In this document: positions 1-5,155 of the stretch, piece after piece
Layout: every line of letters starts with the position of its first letter
Position numbering within the stretch: the stretch's first letter is position 1
NCBI GenBank assembly: GCA_030690025.1
Contig: JAUYDJ010000177.1
Coordinates: 1 to 5,155, forward strand
Reading direction: 5' to 3'
DNA length: 5,155 nt
From: Chloroflexota bacterium
Lineage (GTDB): Bacteria > Chloroflexota > Dehalococcoidia > Dehalococcoidales > JAUYDJ01
Notes under the pieces: generated by a model
Databases searched by the model: none
Seen by the model: only the letters and a program-made list of their open reading frames with translations
What the model was told of the DNA's origin: nothing
Translations under genes and position numbers: made by a program

Positions 1-840
1 AAGGTGGCCGTCATCGGCGGCGGCAATGCCGCTATCGATGCGGCGCGCACCGCTTCCCGCCTGGGCGCCCGGGACGTCACCGTTATCTACCGGCGCAGCC
101 GGGCAGAAATGCCCGCCTCCGCCGACGAGATAGAGCAGGCGCTGACCGAAGGCGTGGGCATTGAGTTTTTGGCCGCGCCTATAAAGATAGCGAAGCACGA
201 TGGACACCTGGATATGCAGTGCGTCCGCATGAAGCTGGGCGCGCCCGATGCCAGCGGCCGACCCCGCCCGGTGCCGGTTGCCGGCAGCGAGTTTAATGTA
301 CTGGCTGACTCGGTTATTGTGGCCGTGGGCGAAGCGCCGGATGCACCCGCCCGGTTCGGTTTGAAGCGAAACGGCAACAACACCATCTGGGTCAACCCGG
401 AGACGCTGGCTACCAGCAAAGAGGGTGTCTTCGCCGGTGGCGACGTGGCCAGCGGCCCGTCCTCCATCATCGAGGCGATTGCCGCCGGCCGCAAGGCCGC
501 CGCCTCCATAGACAAATATCTGGGCGGCAAGGGCGTCATCGATGAGGTGCTGGCGCCGCCGGAAGGTGAGGTAAAACCGCTCGATGCCGAAAAGCTTCCC
601 GAGGAAAAACGGGTAGCTCCAGCCGTGGCGGTACCTCTGGCCAAGCGTCTCTTCGGCTTCGACCTGCCCGAGTGTGTCTACACCGCCGATGAGGCCATGA
701 AGGAAGCTAAACGCTGCCTGCACTGTGATGCCAACTGGCTCTATGATGTGAATGTGGACAAGTGCAAGGGCTGCTACAACTGCAAGTTCGTCTGCCCGGT
801 GGTGGGCTGTATCAATATCAAACCAATTGACAAAAAATAG
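1..840 (+). CDS. NAD(P)H/FAD oxidoreductase, GltD/PreT-like, with C-terminal ferredoxin motif (5' partial)
   Basis: This is the C-terminal 279 residues of a cytoplasmic flavin oxidoreductase; the true start lies before the window. The GTG at position 4 is inside the NAD(P)H Rossmann fold and is not a start. Visible in order are the nucleotide-binding GGGNAAID (residues 6-13), YRRSRAEMPA (30-39, a GltD-family motif associated with NADPH binding), the FAD-contacting GVFAGGD (142-148), a linker, an EAKRCLHC motif (C239, C242), and CxxCxxCxxxCP plus a further Cys (C255, C258, C261, C265, C270). The FAD-binding N-terminal part is missing. The protein closely resembles the C-terminal third of the next gene, so it may be a second copy of the same fusion or a stand-alone PreT-like subunit; the window cannot decide. 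It stops 19 bases before the next gene's ATG with no terminator between them, so the two are probably co-transcribed. Expected role is electron transfer between NAD(P)H and Fe-S/flavin partners; the substrate is unknown. Confidence 0.88.
   Translation, partial: KVAVIGGGNAAIDAARTASRLGARDVTVIYRRSRAEMPASADEIEQALTEGVGIEFLAAPIKIAKHDGHLDMQCVRMKLGAPDASGRPRPVPVAGSEFNVLADSVIVAVGEAPDAPARFGLKRNGNNTIWVNPETLATSKEGVFAGGDVASGPSSIIEAIAAGRKAAASIDKYLGGKGVIDEVLAPPEGEVKPLDAEKLPEEKRVAPAVAVPLAKRLFGFDLPECVYTADEAMKEAKRCLHCDANWLYDVNVDKCKGCYNCKFVCPVVGCINIKPIDKK
244..299 (+). repeat. Near-identical 56-base tract, copy 1 (pair with 2885-2940)
   Basis: These 56 bases match 2885-2940 at all but one position (A at 261, C at 2902), leaving a 38-base exact run. 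They encode the PDASGRPRPVPVAGSEFNV segment found in both paralogues. A second exact run of 25 bases follows (319-343 against 2960-2984). Elsewhere the two copies differ at many synonymous sites, so this tract is better conserved than its surroundings. Confidence 0.9.
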
Positions 841-845
841 GAGGA

Positions 846-851
846 AAGGAG
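846..851 (+). promoter_or_regulatory. Ribosome binding site for the FMN/FAD fusion gene
   Basis: AAGGAG lies 8 bases before the ATG at 860. A second purine-rich AGGAGG at 839-844 overlaps the upstream stop codon but is 15 bases away. Together they fix the start at 860. The open frame extends back to an in-frame ATG at 752, but that would overlap the upstream gene by about 90 bases and add an unrelated N-terminus. Confidence 0.8.
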
Positions 852-859
852 AAGACTGT

Positions 860-3469
860 ATGGCCGACTTAAGTGTTGTAATTGCCGGCGTCAGGTTCAA
901 GAACCCGATATGGACCTCTTCCAGCGAAGTCACGGAAAACTTCGACAAGATGAAGCGGGCCTTTGACCTGGGGGCCGGCGCAGTGGTGGCTAAGTCCTAT
1001 ACCAACAGCCGCGAGTACCGTATGGCTACGGAGATAGCCAAGTACAATATCATGGGGGAGGACCGGCGCCCGGTCTATGGCCGGGATGTACCCAAGATGT
1101 TCTCCAACTACTGCCGTACCGGTATCGGCCCGCCGGAAGAGACCGAGGACGGCTGGTTCGACGAGGTCGTCAAGACCATGAAGTATGCCAAGAAGATGGA
1201 CGGCGTGGTCGTCGGCAGCGTGTTCGGCACTACTGACACCTCCGAAATGGTCCGGCTGAGCAAGCGGATGCAGGACATCGGCGTCCCCATGATTGAGCTC
1301 GACCTGGCCTGCCCCCAAGGTGAAGAGCTGCATGATAAGGGCGGTATCGTCAAGTCCTGCGATACCTATGTTGACATCACCCGCAAGGTAGCCGCGGCGG
1401 TCAAGATACCCATATTCGTCAAACTCTCCCCGCAGCAGGCCGACCTGTCCGTGACGGCTAAAGCCTGCAAAGAGGCCGGGGCGGCCGGCGTGTGCTGCCA
1501 CAACCGCTTCCTGGGCTTTTTCGTCGATATAGACAAAGAGACGCCCTATAGCTGGGGCTGGGCGGGAGTCGGCGGCCCCTGGATGCTGCCCGTCTCCCTG
1601 CGCTGGGTCTCCAAAATCTACAATGACGACCATAACTTCCCTATCCTGGGTTCGAGCGGCGCTTACGACTGGGAGGACGTGGTCAGGTTCCTCATGGCCG
1701 GGGCCAGCTCAGTGGAGTTCTGCTCTACCATTATGGCCAAGGGCTTCTGGGTGGTTGGCGCTGCCGTCAAAGGGCTGAACGACTTTATGGATGCCAAGGG
1801 CAAGAGCGTCCGCGATATCATCGGCGTAGCTACCCGGAATAGCCACACCTACCAGCAGATGTTCACCCTGCCCGGCTACAAAGAGAAGTCCACCATCAAC
1901 CAGGACCTCTGCATACACTGCGGCAAATGCAAGGAAATCTGCTGGTACTACGCCATCGAGAGCCAGCCCGGCAAGGGCAAGGCGCCGTGCAGTGAGGCCT
2001 GCCCCGCCGGCATTGACTCCGCCCGGTATGTCCAGCTGACCGCTCAGAAGAAGTATGATGAAGCCATCGCCGTGGTCAGGGAGAAGATACCCTTCCCCTT
2101 TGTCTGCGGTATTGCCTGCGTCCACCCCTGCGAGACCAAGTGCCTGCGCGGGCACCTGGAGGAACCTATCTCCATCATGGCCATCAAGGGCTTCCTCGCC
2201 GAGAACGATACCGGCGCCTGGCAAAAGAAGGTAAAGAAAGCCAAGCCAAGCGGCAAGAAGGTGGCTATTATCGGCTCCGGCCCGGCCGGCCTGACCGCCG
2301 GCTATTACCTAGCCAAGCAGGGACACAGGGTCACCGTGTTCGAGTCCGGCCGCCTGCCCGGCGGCATGATGCGCACCGCCATCCCTGAGTACCGCCTGCC
2401 GATGGAGATACTGGACGAGGAGATTGACGGGATAAAGGCCACCGGCGTGAAGATAAAGACCAGGACCAAGGTCGAGTCGCTGGACGAGCTCATGGGCCAG
2501 GGCTACGATGCCGTTTTCGTGGCCACGGGGGCCAACGTCGACCTGCCGATGCGTATTGAGGGCGAGGACACCCCGGGCGTCATGCCCTGCCTGTCCTTCC
2601 TCAACGATGTCAAGATGGGCAAGAGAGTCAACCTGGGAGACGAGGTAATCGTTATCGGCGGCGGCAACGCTGCCGTCGATGCCGCCCGCACCGCGGCCCG
2701 TTTTGGCGCTTACAATGTTACCATCCTCTACCGCCGCACCCGCGCTGAAATGCCGGCCACCGCCGACGAGGTAGAGGCGGCCTTAGCCGAGGGCATCAAC
2801 ATTAAGTTCCTCGCCGCACCGACCAAGATAAACAAGTGTGACGGCCACCTGGAAATGGAATGCGTCCGCATGAAGCTCGGCAAACCCGATGCCAGCGGCC
2901 GCCCCCGCCCGGTGCCGGTTGCCGGCAGCGAGTTTAATGTCTGCACCGATAACGTTATCGTGGCCGTGGGCGAAGCGCCGGATGTAGCCGGCTTGGGCCT
3001 GAAGCTGAACGGCAGTACCCTGTGGGCCAACACGGAAACCCTGGCGACCAGCCGTAAGGGTGTCTTTGCCGGTGGTGACGTGGTCAGCGGACCGGCCTCA
3101 ATCATCGAGTCGATTGCCGCCGGTAGAAAAGCTGCCGCCTCCATCGATAAGTACCTGGGCGGCAAGGGCAATATTGACGAAGTGTTAGCCCCGCCAGCCG
3201 CTATGCCTGAGCCGATGGAAGCCCCCGAGCTGCCGGAAGAGCACCGCGTGCCGCAGATAGAGGCGGTGCCGCTGGCCAAGCGCCTCCTCAGCTTTGACAT
3301 GCCCGAGGGCGGCTACACTGAAGAGGACGTGGTCAAAGAAGCCAGCCGCTGCCTGAAATGCCAGGCCAACTACATCTACAACGTGAACGAGGACAAGTGC
3401 AAGGGCTGTCACAACTGCATGGTGCTCTGCCCGGTCAAGGGCTGCATCAACATGAAGACAGTCGGCTAA
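860..3469 (+). CDS. PreA-PreT-like fusion: FMN barrel plus Fe-S/FAD/NAD(P)H module, dihydropyrimidine dehydrogenase family
   Basis: This is a complete 869-residue multi-cofactor oxidoreductase, presumably cytoplasmic. Residues 1 to about 330 form an FMN TIM barrel of the dihydroorotate/dihydropyrimidine dehydrogenase type. It has K45 and K188 (the FMN-site lysines), the catalytic-loop ELDLACPQG with C151, and the phosphate-site LGSSG and MAGA segments (263-282). Next come one CxxCxxCxxxC (C351, C354, C357, C361); an Fer4_20-like helical domain (C377, C381, C416, C420, C424, C428); FAD-binding GSGPAG (472-477); NAD(P)H-binding GGGNAAVD (600-607); YRRTRAEMPA (624-633); GVFAGGD (734-740); an EASRCLKC motif (C831, C834); and CxxCxxCxxxCP (C847, C850, C853, C857) plus C862. 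Mammalian DPD has the order Fe-S, FAD/NADPH, FMN, two-cluster ferredoxin; here the FMN barrel is first and the FAD module follows half a ferredoxin domain. The family couples NAD(P)H to reduction or oxidation of a small ring compound. Pyrimidine-contact residues differ, so the substrate is left open. It is the second gene of an operon that ends at the terminator near 3500. Confidence 0.9.
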   Translation: MADLSVVIAGVRFKNPIWTSSSEVTENFDKMKRAFDLGAGAVVAKSYTNSREYRMATEIAKYNIMGEDRRPVYGRDVPKMFSNYCRTGIGPPEETEDGWFDEVVKTMKYAKKMDGVVVGSVFGTTDTSEMVRLSKRMQDIGVPMIELDLACPQGEELHDKGGIVKSCDTYVDITRKVAAAVKIPIFVKLSPQQADLSVTAKACKEAGAAGVCCHNRFLGFFVDIDKETPYSWGWAGVGGPWMLPVSLRWVSKIYNDDHNFPILGSSGAYDWEDVVRFLMAGASSVEFCSTIMAKGFWVVGAAVKGLNDFMDAKGKSVRDIIGVATRNSHTYQQMFTLPGYKEKSTINQDLCIHCGKCKEICWYYAIESQPGKGKAPCSEACPAGIDSARYVQLTAQKKYDEAIAVVREKIPFPFVCGIACVHPCETKCLRGHLEEPISIMAIKGFLAENDTGAWQKKVKKAKPSGKKVAIIGSGPAGLTAGYYLAKQGHRVTVFESGRLPGGMMRTAIPEYRLPMEILDEEIDGIKATGVKIKTRTKVESLDELMGQGYDAVFVATGANVDLPMRIEGEDTPGVMPCLSFLNDVKMGKRVNLGDEVIVIGGGNAAVDAARTAARFGAYNVTILYRRTRAEMPATADEVEAALAEGINIKFLAAPTKINKCDGHLEMECVRMKLGKPDASGRPRPVPVAGSEFNVCTDNVIVAVGEAPDVAGLGLKLNGSTLWANTETLATSRKGVFAGGDVVSGPASIIESIAAGRKAAASIDKYLGGKGNIDEVLAPPAAMPEPMEAPELPEEHRVPQIEAVPLAKRLLSFDMPEGGYTEEDVVKEASRCLKCQANYIYNVNEDKCKGCHNCMVLCPVKGCINMKTVG
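2885..2940 (+). repeat. Near-identical 56-base tract, copy 2 (pair with 244-299)
   Basis: This is the partner of 244-299, with one mismatch in 56 bases. It lies inside the NAD(P)H-binding domain of the fusion gene. The wider duplicated region pairs 1-840 with 2642-3469. The first ~300 bases align without indels at a constant offset of 2641; the copies differ by a net 12 bases by their stop codons. Confidence 0.9.
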
Positions 3470-3489
3470 AAGCCAGTCCTGACCTATCT

Positions 3490-3526
3490 AAAACCCCCGC
3501 CAGTTTCAACTGGCGGGGGTTTTTTA
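3490..3526 (+). terminator. Rho-independent terminator of the oxidoreductase operon
   Basis: A perfect inverted repeat pairs AAACCCCCGCCAGTT (3491-3505) with AACTGGCGGGGGTTT (3508-3522), giving a GC-rich stem with a small loop. A run of six T (3520-3525) and further T residues to 3529 follow directly. It begins about 20 bases after the fusion gene's stop codon at 3469. The opposite strand lacks a comparable T tract, so it is read as one-directional. Confidence 0.93.
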
Positions 3527-3608
3527 TTTGCACGGGTAGATTGTAGAGAGGGAACTAATTGTGCTTTCATTTCACTTTTCGCCTTATGCTTGACCCTATC
3601 CCCTTTAA

Positions 3609-3635
3609 TCCCCTTCCCCTGACAGGGGAAGGGGA
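3609..3635. repeat. Hairpin A of the intergenic element
   Basis: TCCCCTTCCCCT (3609-3620) pairs perfectly with AGGGGAAGGGGA (3624-3635) around the 3-base loop GAC. There is no T tract after it, so it is not a classical terminator. Confidence 0.85.
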
Positions 3636-3643
3636 GAATAAGA

Positions 3644-3672
3644 AAGAGAGGGGGCTTTCAGCCCCCTCTCTT
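3644..3672. repeat. Hairpin B of the intergenic element
   Basis: AAGAGAGGGGGCT (3644-3656) pairs perfectly with AGCCCCCTCTCTT (3660-3672) around a 3-base loop. It is followed by AAAA rather than T residues. Read on the minus strand it is followed by TCTTATTC, which would at best make a weak terminator. Confidence 0.85.
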
Positions 3673-3681
3673 AAAATCTCT

Positions 3682-3698
3682 TCCCGATAGTATCGGGA
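3682..3698. repeat. Hairpin C of the intergenic element
   Basis: TCCCGATA (3682-3689) and TATCGGGA (3691-3698) form a perfect palindrome around a single G. It could be a short hairpin or a dyad-symmetric protein-binding site. Confidence 0.7.
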
Positions 3699-3748
3699 TA
3701 AAGGGGGAGGTCAGACATCAAGATTACGAATCAGCCCCACTCCGTTAT

Positions 3749-3778
3749 TTGCACCTGAAGAGCGTAACCCCCTATAAT
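3749..3778 (+). promoter_or_regulatory. Candidate sigma-70-type promoter for the radical SAM gene
   Basis: A perfect TATAAT -10 hexamer (3773-3778) lies 18 bases after TTGCAC (3749-3754), which matches only half of the -35 consensus. It sits just upstream of the gene and downstream of the previous operon's terminator, where a promoter is expected. Initiation near 3785 would leave a leader of only about 12 bases carrying the GGAGG. The start site is inferred. Confidence 0.5.
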
Positions 3779-3785
3779 GCAGTCT

Positions 3786-3790
3786 GGAGG
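3786..3790 (+). promoter_or_regulatory. Ribosome binding site deciding the TTG start of the radical SAM gene
   Basis: GGAGG is 6 bases before the TTG at 3797. The frame stays open further upstream, so this site and the family-like N-terminus decide the start. The nearby ATG at 3777 is in another frame and stops after seven codons. Confidence 0.75.
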
Positions 3791-3796
3791 ATTACG

Positions 3797-5155
3797 TTGA
3801 GCTATCCGGATAACATACTGCATCGCGTGACCAAGCCCGCCCGCTACACCGGCGGCGAATGGAACAGCATCATCAAGGACTGGGCAGCCACGGGCATCAA
3901 GTTCGCCCTCGCCTACCCGGACCTGTATGAAATCGGCATGTCCAACATGGCCATACCTATCCTCTATGACATACTGAACAGCCAGCCGGATGTCCTCTGC
4001 GAAAGGGCTTACGCCCCCTGGGGGGACATGGAGACCGCCCTGCGGGCCAACGGTATCCCACTGCTCAGCCTGGAGACCAAACACCCGCTCAAGGACTTTG
4101 ACGTGCTTGGCTTCTCCCTGGGCTATGAGCTTACCTACACCAACGTCTTGAACATGCTCGACCTGGCGCGGATTCCCCTGCTGGCCAGCGAGAGGAACGA
4201 TTCGCACCCGCTGGTCATCGCCGGGGGCAGCTGCATCCTGAACCCGGAGCCGATGGCCGACTTCTTCGACTTCTTTGTCATCGGGGACGGGGAAGAGGGG
4301 CTGCTGGAGCTGCTCGACAGCCTGCGCGATTGGAAACGCCAGGGAGGTAGGAAAAAGGAGCTGTTCCGGCAGGTAGCTGAAATCCCGGGTGTCTATGTGC
4401 CCAGTTTATACCAGGTGGAATACCAGACTGACGGCTTGGTCAAGAGCATCACTCCGGAAGACGGCGTCAGCCAGAGTATCCGGCGGCGCATCGTGGACAA
4501 GCTGCCGCCGCCGGTGACGAAACCGGTAGTGCCCTATATCGAGGTAATCCACGACCGCGGCGCTATTGAGATTCAGCGCGGGTGCAGTCGCGGCTGCCGT
4601 TTCTGCCAGGCCGGGGTTATCTACCGCCCGGTGCGCGAGCGTCCCCGGGAGGAAGTGCTTAAGGCGGCCGGCGACCTCATCGCCAACTGCGGCTATGACG
4701 AGATTTCCCTGGTATCGCTAAATACCAGCGCCTATACCGGCATCGACGAGCTGGTCGCCGACCTTTCCCGCCAGTATCCGAACTTGGCCATTTCTTTACC
4801 CAGCCTGCGCATTGACCGCTCTTCGGTGAAGCTGGTGGACTCGCTGCCGTCCCGCCGCAAGACCGGGCTGACCTTTGCCCCGGAGGCGGGCAGCGAGCGG
4901 CTGCGCCAGACTATCAACAAGTCCCTTGCCGAGAATGAACTGCTGGACACGGCGGCGGCCGCCTTCGGGCGGGGCTGGCTTAACCTCAAGCTCTATTTCC
5001 TGCTCGGCCTGCCCACCGAGACGATGGATGACATCCAGGGTATCGTGGAGCTGATCGGCAAAGTCGGTGCGCTGGGCAAAGATGCCAAAGGCAGGCGGCC
5101 GCAGCTAAGGGTCAGCGTATCAACCTTTGTGCCCAAGCCGCATACCCCCTTCCAG
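3797..5155 (+). CDS. B12-domain/radical SAM protein, TIGR03960-like (3' partial)
   Basis: The frame stays open from TTG 3797 to the window end, giving 453 residues with no stop; the remaining C-terminus lies outside. The N-terminal segment has YTGGEWNS (17-24), YPDLYEIGMSNM (40-51), GFSLGYE (105-111) and VIGDGEE (161-167). These are typical of the Rossmann-like, so-called B12-binding domain of this family. No DxHxxG cobalamin-ligand motif is visible. The radical SAM domain starts at the cluster motif CSRGCRFC (C263, C267, C270), which binds a 4Fe-4S cluster and S-adenosylmethionine. TFAPEAGSE (359-367) and LKLYFLLGLPTE (397-408) follow, both characteristic strands of the radical SAM barrel. 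Members of this family are cytoplasmic proteins of unknown substrate. In many bacteria they lie near a DUF2344/TIGR03936 gene or are fused to it, and near ribosomal protein L21 genes; that part is not visible here. It appears to be transcribed separately from the upstream operon. Confidence 0.88.
   Translation, partial: MSYPDNILHRVTKPARYTGGEWNSIIKDWAATGIKFALAYPDLYEIGMSNMAIPILYDILNSQPDVLCERAYAPWGDMETALRANGIPLLSLETKHPLKDFDVLGFSLGYELTYTNVLNMLDLARIPLLASERNDSHPLVIAGGSCILNPEPMADFFDFFVIGDGEEGLLELLDSLRDWKRQGGRKKELFRQVAEIPGVYVPSLYQVEYQTDGLVKSITPEDGVSQSIRRRIVDKLPPPVTKPVVPYIEVIHDRGAIEIQRGCSRGCRFCQAGVIYRPVRERPREEVLKAAGDLIANCGYDEISLVSLNTSAYTGIDELVADLSRQYPNLAISLPSLRIDRSSVKLVDSLPSRRKTGLTFAPEAGSERLRQTINKSLAENELLDTAAAAFGRGWLNLKLYFLLGLPTETMDDIQGIVELIGKVGALGKDAKGRRPQLRVSVSTFVPKPHTPFQ

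Larger units (their letters stand above)
3591..3713. repeat. Cloverleaf-like element: three hairpins inside an outer inverted repeat
   Basis: The ends are complementary. TGACC (3591-3595) pairs with GGTCA (3709-3713), and CCCCTTTA (3600-3607) pairs with TAAAGGGG (3699-3706), with a small internal loop (CTAT on the left, GA on the right). Inside lie three perfect hairpins at 3609-3635, 3644-3672 and 3682-3698, separated by short A-rich linkers. They do not overlap the outer stem, so the whole can fold as a four-way junction. I see no target-site duplication and no reading frame. It could be a MITE or REP-like interspersed palindromic repeat, or a structured RNA; single-copy data cannot tell these apart. 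Confidence 0.65.
3470..3796. other. 327-base intergenic region
   Basis: I see no protein gene here. In order it holds the terminator of the upstream operon (3490-3526); an AT-richer stretch (3527-3590) with nothing recognisable; a structured element of nested inverted repeats (3591-3713); an unstructured spacer (3714-3748); a promoter-like pair of hexamers (3749-3778); and the ribosome binding site of the radical SAM gene (3786-3790). Base composition is clearly more AT-rich than in the flanking genes outside the C/G-rich palindromes. Confidence 0.8.

Noticed and set aside
87..644. Long minus-strand open frame opposite the first oxidoreductase, with a similar one at 2728-3300.
   Set aside because: Both are antisense images of the same duplicated GC-rich coding region. 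Their translations are low-complexity, rich in Ser, Ala and Pro, and their resemblance to each other only reflects the sense-strand duplication.
752..859. N-terminal extension of the fusion gene from an in-frame ATG at 752.
   Set aside because: It overlaps the end of the upstream gene in another frame, encodes a sequence unrelated to the family, and the strong AAGGAG at 846-851 supports the ATG at 860.
3559..3590. Possible promoter (TTGTGC and TATGCT) that would transcribe the cloverleaf element.
   Set aside because: The spacer is 20 bases and both hexamers are weak matches, so it is no better than chance in an AT-richer gap.
3609..3672. Hairpins A and B as a short CRISPR-like or tandem repeat array.
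   Set aside because: The two hairpins have different sequences and there are no regular spacers. They are independent inverted repeats.
3777..3800. Seven-codon open frame overlapping the radical SAM start as a leader peptide.
   Set aside because: Its ATG overlaps the candidate -10 box, so it would not be transcribed from that promoter, and it has no ribosome binding site. It is mentioned only as context.
3731..4207. Minus-strand 158-codon open frame.
   Set aside because: It lies opposite the conserved N-terminal domain of the radical SAM gene, and I recognise no family motifs in it.

Overview
The window comes from a GC-rich anaerobic bacterium. The cysteine-rich flavin/iron-sulfur oxidoreductases, the radical SAM protein and the style of intergenic palindromes would suit Chloroflexota (Dehalococcoidia-like) or a similar anaerobe. 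No marker gene here fixes the taxonomy, so that placement is a guess.

Layout, all on the plus strand. Positions 1-840 hold the 3' end of an NAD(P)H/FAD oxidoreductase of the GltD/PreT type that ends in a ferredoxin-like cysteine cluster. After 19 bases comes a complete 869-residue gene (860-3469). It fuses a PreA/dihydropyrimidine dehydrogenase-type FMN barrel to a PreT/GltD-type FAD/NADPH module. The last ~275 residues of both proteins are close paralogues (about 70-75% identical by eye, with a 56-base tract differing at one base), so the pair looks like a tandem duplication within one operon. A strong intrinsic terminator (about 3490-3526) closes this operon. The gap 3470-3796 also holds three perfect hairpins enclosed by an imperfect outer inverted repeat (3591-3713), which together can fold as a cloverleaf, and a promoter-like sequence. 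From 3797 to the window end runs the 5' part of a TIGR03960-like B12-domain/radical SAM gene, which starts at TTG.

How they work together: the two oxidoreductases are presumably cytoplasmic and co-expressed. In the complete one, electrons would pass from NAD(P)H to FAD, through up to four Fe-S clusters, to FMN, where a small substrate is reduced, or the reverse. The most interesting point is the domain order. Compared with mammalian dihydropyrimidine dehydrogenase (DPD), the FAD/NADPH module appears inserted between the two halves of the C-terminal ferredoxin domain. The first CxxC of the DPD N-terminal cluster pair is displaced to near the C-terminus. Several pyrimidine-contact residues also differ, so the substrate may not be uracil or thymine. 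All alignments to DPD were made by eye from memory. The radical SAM gene looks like a separate transcription unit.
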